The notes below the pieces were generated by a model. It was not told where the DNA came from and ran no database searches. It worked only from the letters and a program-made list of their open reading frames with translations. Shown here one piece after another: positions 60,977 to 64,000 of a stretch of DNA of 64,000 bases. Location of the stretch: the NCBI RefSeq assembly GCF_000378445.1, contig NZ_KB899705.1, positions 55,715 to 119,714 on the forward strand, in the 5' to 3' direction. Positions within the stretch are counted from its first letter, which is position 1. Each line of letters opens with the position of its first letter. A program made the translations under genes and the position numbers. The DNA comes from Deinococcus aquatilis DSM 23025. GTDB taxonomy: Bacteria; Deinococcota; Deinococci; Deinococcales; Deinococcaceae.

Positions 60977-61720
60977 TCAGGCTTCTTCCAGATGTGACGT
61001 GATCTGAATCTCACCGTTCAGGCCATCTTGCTGCACGCTGAACTGGCCCTCCTTGACGCCTTCCAGCAGGGCCGCGAAATAGGTGGTCTGTTCACCCCAG
61101 TTCTGTGCTGGAATGCCCCGAAAAGTAAAGGTTCGAAGCCTAATCCCAAAGGCCCGCAGCGCCCCTAAAGCGTCGGCCAGCGTGAGGCGTTCGCGGGCCA
61201 ACAGAGGCACCTCAACCTGACGCACGGCGTTTTGCGCGGCCTGCACCAGCTTGTTGAGGCTGCCCTGTGGGTTACGGGGGCGTTCGCGGCGTGGCAGGGT
61301 CACGGGCACGGCGCGGGCGGCGATCAATCCTTCCCGTTCGCGCCGCCTTGCCGATAAAAAGCCCACCAATGCGTCAAGTTCAGCGAGGGCTTCCACCCCT
61401 TCCACCAGTTCATCCAGCAGGTCGTCAGGCCAGGGTTCCTCTGTGGGTTCGGGCGCAGGCTGGGGCAGCAGCAGGCGGGCTTTCAGGGCAATCACGCCCG
61501 CCAGCGTGGGCAGCAGATCGGGCTGGGCATCGGCGTACAGTGCCCCAAACCCCTGTGCCCAGGCCAGCACTTCCCGCGTCAGGGTCAGCAGTGGCACCTG
61601 CGGGGGCGCGACCCGGCCAGAGCGCAGGGCCGAGGCCAGTTCTGCCAGCGTGCCCGAAAAACACGGGAGCTGCACGGCAAAACCGGTCTGGGGGAGGGGT
61701 GAGGCTAGCGCCGCGCCCAC
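60977..61720 (-). CDS. scpA: Segregation and condensation protein A
   Basis: Kleisin subunit of the SMC complex; 247 residues. The N-terminal helix (FAVQLPCFSGTLAELASALRSGRVAPPQVPLLTLTREVLAWA) binds SMC; the middle is acidic and Pro-rich; the C-terminal winged helix (FTFRGIPAQNWGEQTTYFAALLEGVKEGQFSVQQDG) contacts SMC heads. The start is GTG at 61720, 28 bases after trpS, and the gap is a C/T-rich stretch like repeat family A. scpB is not in the window. Confidence 0.82.
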   Translation of the reverse strand: MGAALASPLPQTGFAVQLPCFSGTLAELASALRSGRVAPPQVPLLTLTREVLAWAQGFGALYADAQPDLLPTLAGVIALKARLLLPQPAPEPTEEPWPDDLLDELVEGVEALAELDALVGFLSARRREREGLIAARAVPVTLPRRERPRNPQGSLNKLVQAAQNAVRQVEVPLLARERLTLADALGALRAFGIRLRTFTFRGIPAQNWGEQTTYFAALLEGVKEGQFSVQQDGLNGEIQITSHLEEA

Positions 61721-61748
61721 ACTCCACTCCCTCTATTCCACATCCCAC

Positions 61749-62759
<1,011 letters not shown>

Positions 62760-62882
62760 AATGTCAGCGATTCTAGCGGGCCGGGGCAGGGCAGAGCGTG
62801 GGCTGAATGGCGCAGGGGCAAGTCGATGCACTGATTGTTGTGCATGACGGGGTAGCCACGGATTGGCTTCATCCAAACCAAT

Positions 62883-62910
62883 CGGGCGGCCCACACGATG
62901 GGGCCGCCCG
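62883..62910 (-). terminator. Terminator of the peptidyl-prolyl isomerase gene
   Basis: CGGGCGGCCC and GGGCCGCCCG form a perfect 10 bp stem with an eight base loop; ATTGGTTT follows on the minus strand. Confidence 0.75.
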
Positions 62911-62939
62911 ATCTTAAAAGAAGATTTTGAGAGAGAAGC

Positions 62940-64000
62940 TTACTTGTCTGCGGGAGTGGCTGGAGTTTCTGTAGCCGGGGTCTCTGTGGCAGGAGTGGCA
63001 GGCGTGGTTGCCGGGGCATCCGTGCCCGTGGCCGGGGTCGTTGCCGGAGTTGCGGGCTTGGGCGTTGCTGCCGTCACACGCTTTTCCTGGGCGGCCAGAA
63101 TGGTCTTCAGGTTGTCGGTGGGCTTGAGGGCCGCGACCTGTTTGGCAACGTAAGCCGATCCCACTTCATTCTTTTTGGTGCCCAACACCTGCTGCTCGAT
63201 CTGGCTGCGAACGGCACTGAGGGGCTGAGTGGCGGCGCGTTTCAGGTCGGTCACGTAGACCACCGAGTAGCGCGTACCGACCTGTACCACGTCGCTGAGG
63301 CTGCCTTCTCCAGCAGTTTTCAGGGTCTTGGCCGTAAAGACGGCGGCATTGAGTTCCTCGCCCAGTTTGCCGTCGCCACCGGTCACGGCTCCGCGCTCGC
63401 TGACGGTTCCGCCCGCTTTGGTGGCAGCCTGCGTAAAGTTGCCGCCCGCCCAGCCTGCGCGGAAGGCCACGGCCTGCGCCTTGTCCTTGAAGCTGGCTTC
63501 GGTCACGGTGCCGCTGGCAGGCGATTCAAACTGCTTGATGTTCTCCTGGTAGTACTTCTGCACGTCGGCGTCGGTCACTTTCACATCACGCGCACCGTAG
63601 GCGGTGAGTGCGGCGGCCAATTCCTGCCGCGTTCCAGCCAGAGGCAACTTCTGATCCTGCGCCACTTTGCGGGCGGCGTAGCCCTGAATCAGGCTCTGAA
63701 CCACCTGCGGTTTCAAGATACCGTTCACCAGTTGCGCGGCCTGATCGGCAGGAACCTGCTGCAAGAGTCCGGTGAATTGCTGGTTGCCCACCACCTGTCC
63801 GATCACTTCCGAGTAAGGAATGTTCTGGCCCGCGACCTTGGCGACGGTGGGGTCTTCGGCCTTCCAGTTCAGGTCGATGTATTCCAGTTTCATATCGGCG
63901 GCCAGCTTGTCGCCCCACGCTTCCACGGCAGCGTTCTTCTTCTGCTCGTTCACGGCGGTCAGGACGTCGGTCTTGGCCTCGGCAAATGGCTTGGGCGTGG
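62940..64000 (-). CDS. SurA/PpiC-type peptidyl-prolyl isomerase (5' end outside window)
   Basis: The reading frame is open to the right edge, so the N-terminus and any signal peptide are missing. The visible ~350 residues contain SurA/PrsA-like parts: VAKVAGQNIPYSEVIGQVVG and QLVNGILKPQVVQSLIQGYAARKVAQDQKLPL, then a parvulin-like domain (FKDKAQAVAFRAGWAGGNFTQAATKAGGTVSERG). The C-terminal ~40 residues are a Pro-Ala-Thr repeat tail. Such proteins fold exported proteins outside the membrane. Confidence 0.8.
   Translation of the reverse strand, partial: TPKPFAEAKTDVLTAVNEQKKNAAVEAWGDKLAADMKLEYIDLNWKAEDPTVAKVAGQNIPYSEVIGQVVGNQQFTGLLQQVPADQAAQLVNGILKPQVVQSLIQGYAARKVAQDQKLPLAGTRQELAAALTAYGARDVKVTDADVQKYYQENIKQFESPASGTVTEASFKDKAQAVAFRAGWAGGNFTQAATKAGGTVSERGAVTGGDGKLGEELNAAVFTAKTLKTAGEGSLSDVVQVGTRYSVVYVTDLKRAATQPLSAVRSQIEQQVLGTKKNEVGSAYVAKQVAALKPTDNLKTILAAQEKRVTAATPKPATPATTPATGTDAPATTPATPATETPATETPATPADK

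Overview
This 64 kb window reads as chromosomal DNA of a Deinococcus species. Supporting signs are high GC, many start codons lying 6-8 bases after a TANNNT -10 box (leaderless transcription, typical of the genus), a near-consensus radiation/desiccation response motif upstream of gyrA, a PolX whose polymerase motifs are eroded, and proteins of Deinococcus-Thermus type. I see no tRNA, rRNA, CRISPR array, insertion sequence or prophage. Gene density is high and most of the content is housekeeping.

Layout. 1-5 kb: gyrA (cut by the left edge), a secreted DUF4139 protein and a DHA2-type exporter, all on the minus strand. 5.3-11.2 kb: a formate dehydrogenase operon resembling Bacillus ForCE (catalytic subunit, DUF1641 partner, FdhD), then a hypothetical protein and a shikimate-dehydrogenase-like protein without the catalytic lysine. 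11.2-17 kb: proA, a Tat-exported metallo-beta-lactamase-fold protein, an MFS carrier, a truncated globin and chorismate mutase/DAHP synthase. 17-19.5 kb: a minus-strand operon of Mrp/ApbC, a SufR-like regulator and a 2H phosphoesterase. 19.7-24 kb: threonine aldolase, three membrane proteins and a Nudix-wHTH regulator. 24-31.7 kb: glycogen debranching enzyme, infC (probable AUA start), a glutaredoxin, DUF805, thrS with a leader peptide and hairpin, and a DsbA-like protein. 31.9-36.5 kb: yvcK-rapZ and metG.

36.8-43 kb: MFS, ruvA, LtrA and two unrecognised proteins. 43-46.6 kb: a membrane Ser/Thr kinase with an NHL-type propeller, a glutaredoxin-like protein and ftsY; both the kinase and ftsY are preceded by tiny coupled ORFs. 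47-52.7 kb: a CAP-domain lipoprotein and a complete branched-chain amino acid ABC transporter operon with a strong hairpin after the binding-protein gene. 52.8-56.4 kb: polX-hisJ and an RNase Z-like protein. 56.5-60 kb: argF, then an acetyltransferase-argC-shikimate dehydrogenase-like operon. 60-64 kb: two small stress-type proteins, trpS-scpA and a peptidyl-prolyl isomerase cut by the right edge.

Two families of short dispersed repeats sit between genes: a ~100 bp double-hairpin element (three copies) and a G/T-rich element with a GGCAACACCT core (three clear copies plus relatives). The most interesting signals are regulatory or concern changed active sites: the infC start inside an extended Shine-Dalgarno, leader peptides before thrS and ftsY, the DdrO-type operator at gyrA, a cysteine pattern in TrpRS resembling an iron-sulfur site, a MetRS without zinc cysteines, an Mrp without CxxC, and a formate dehydrogenase with Gln where canonical enzymes have His.
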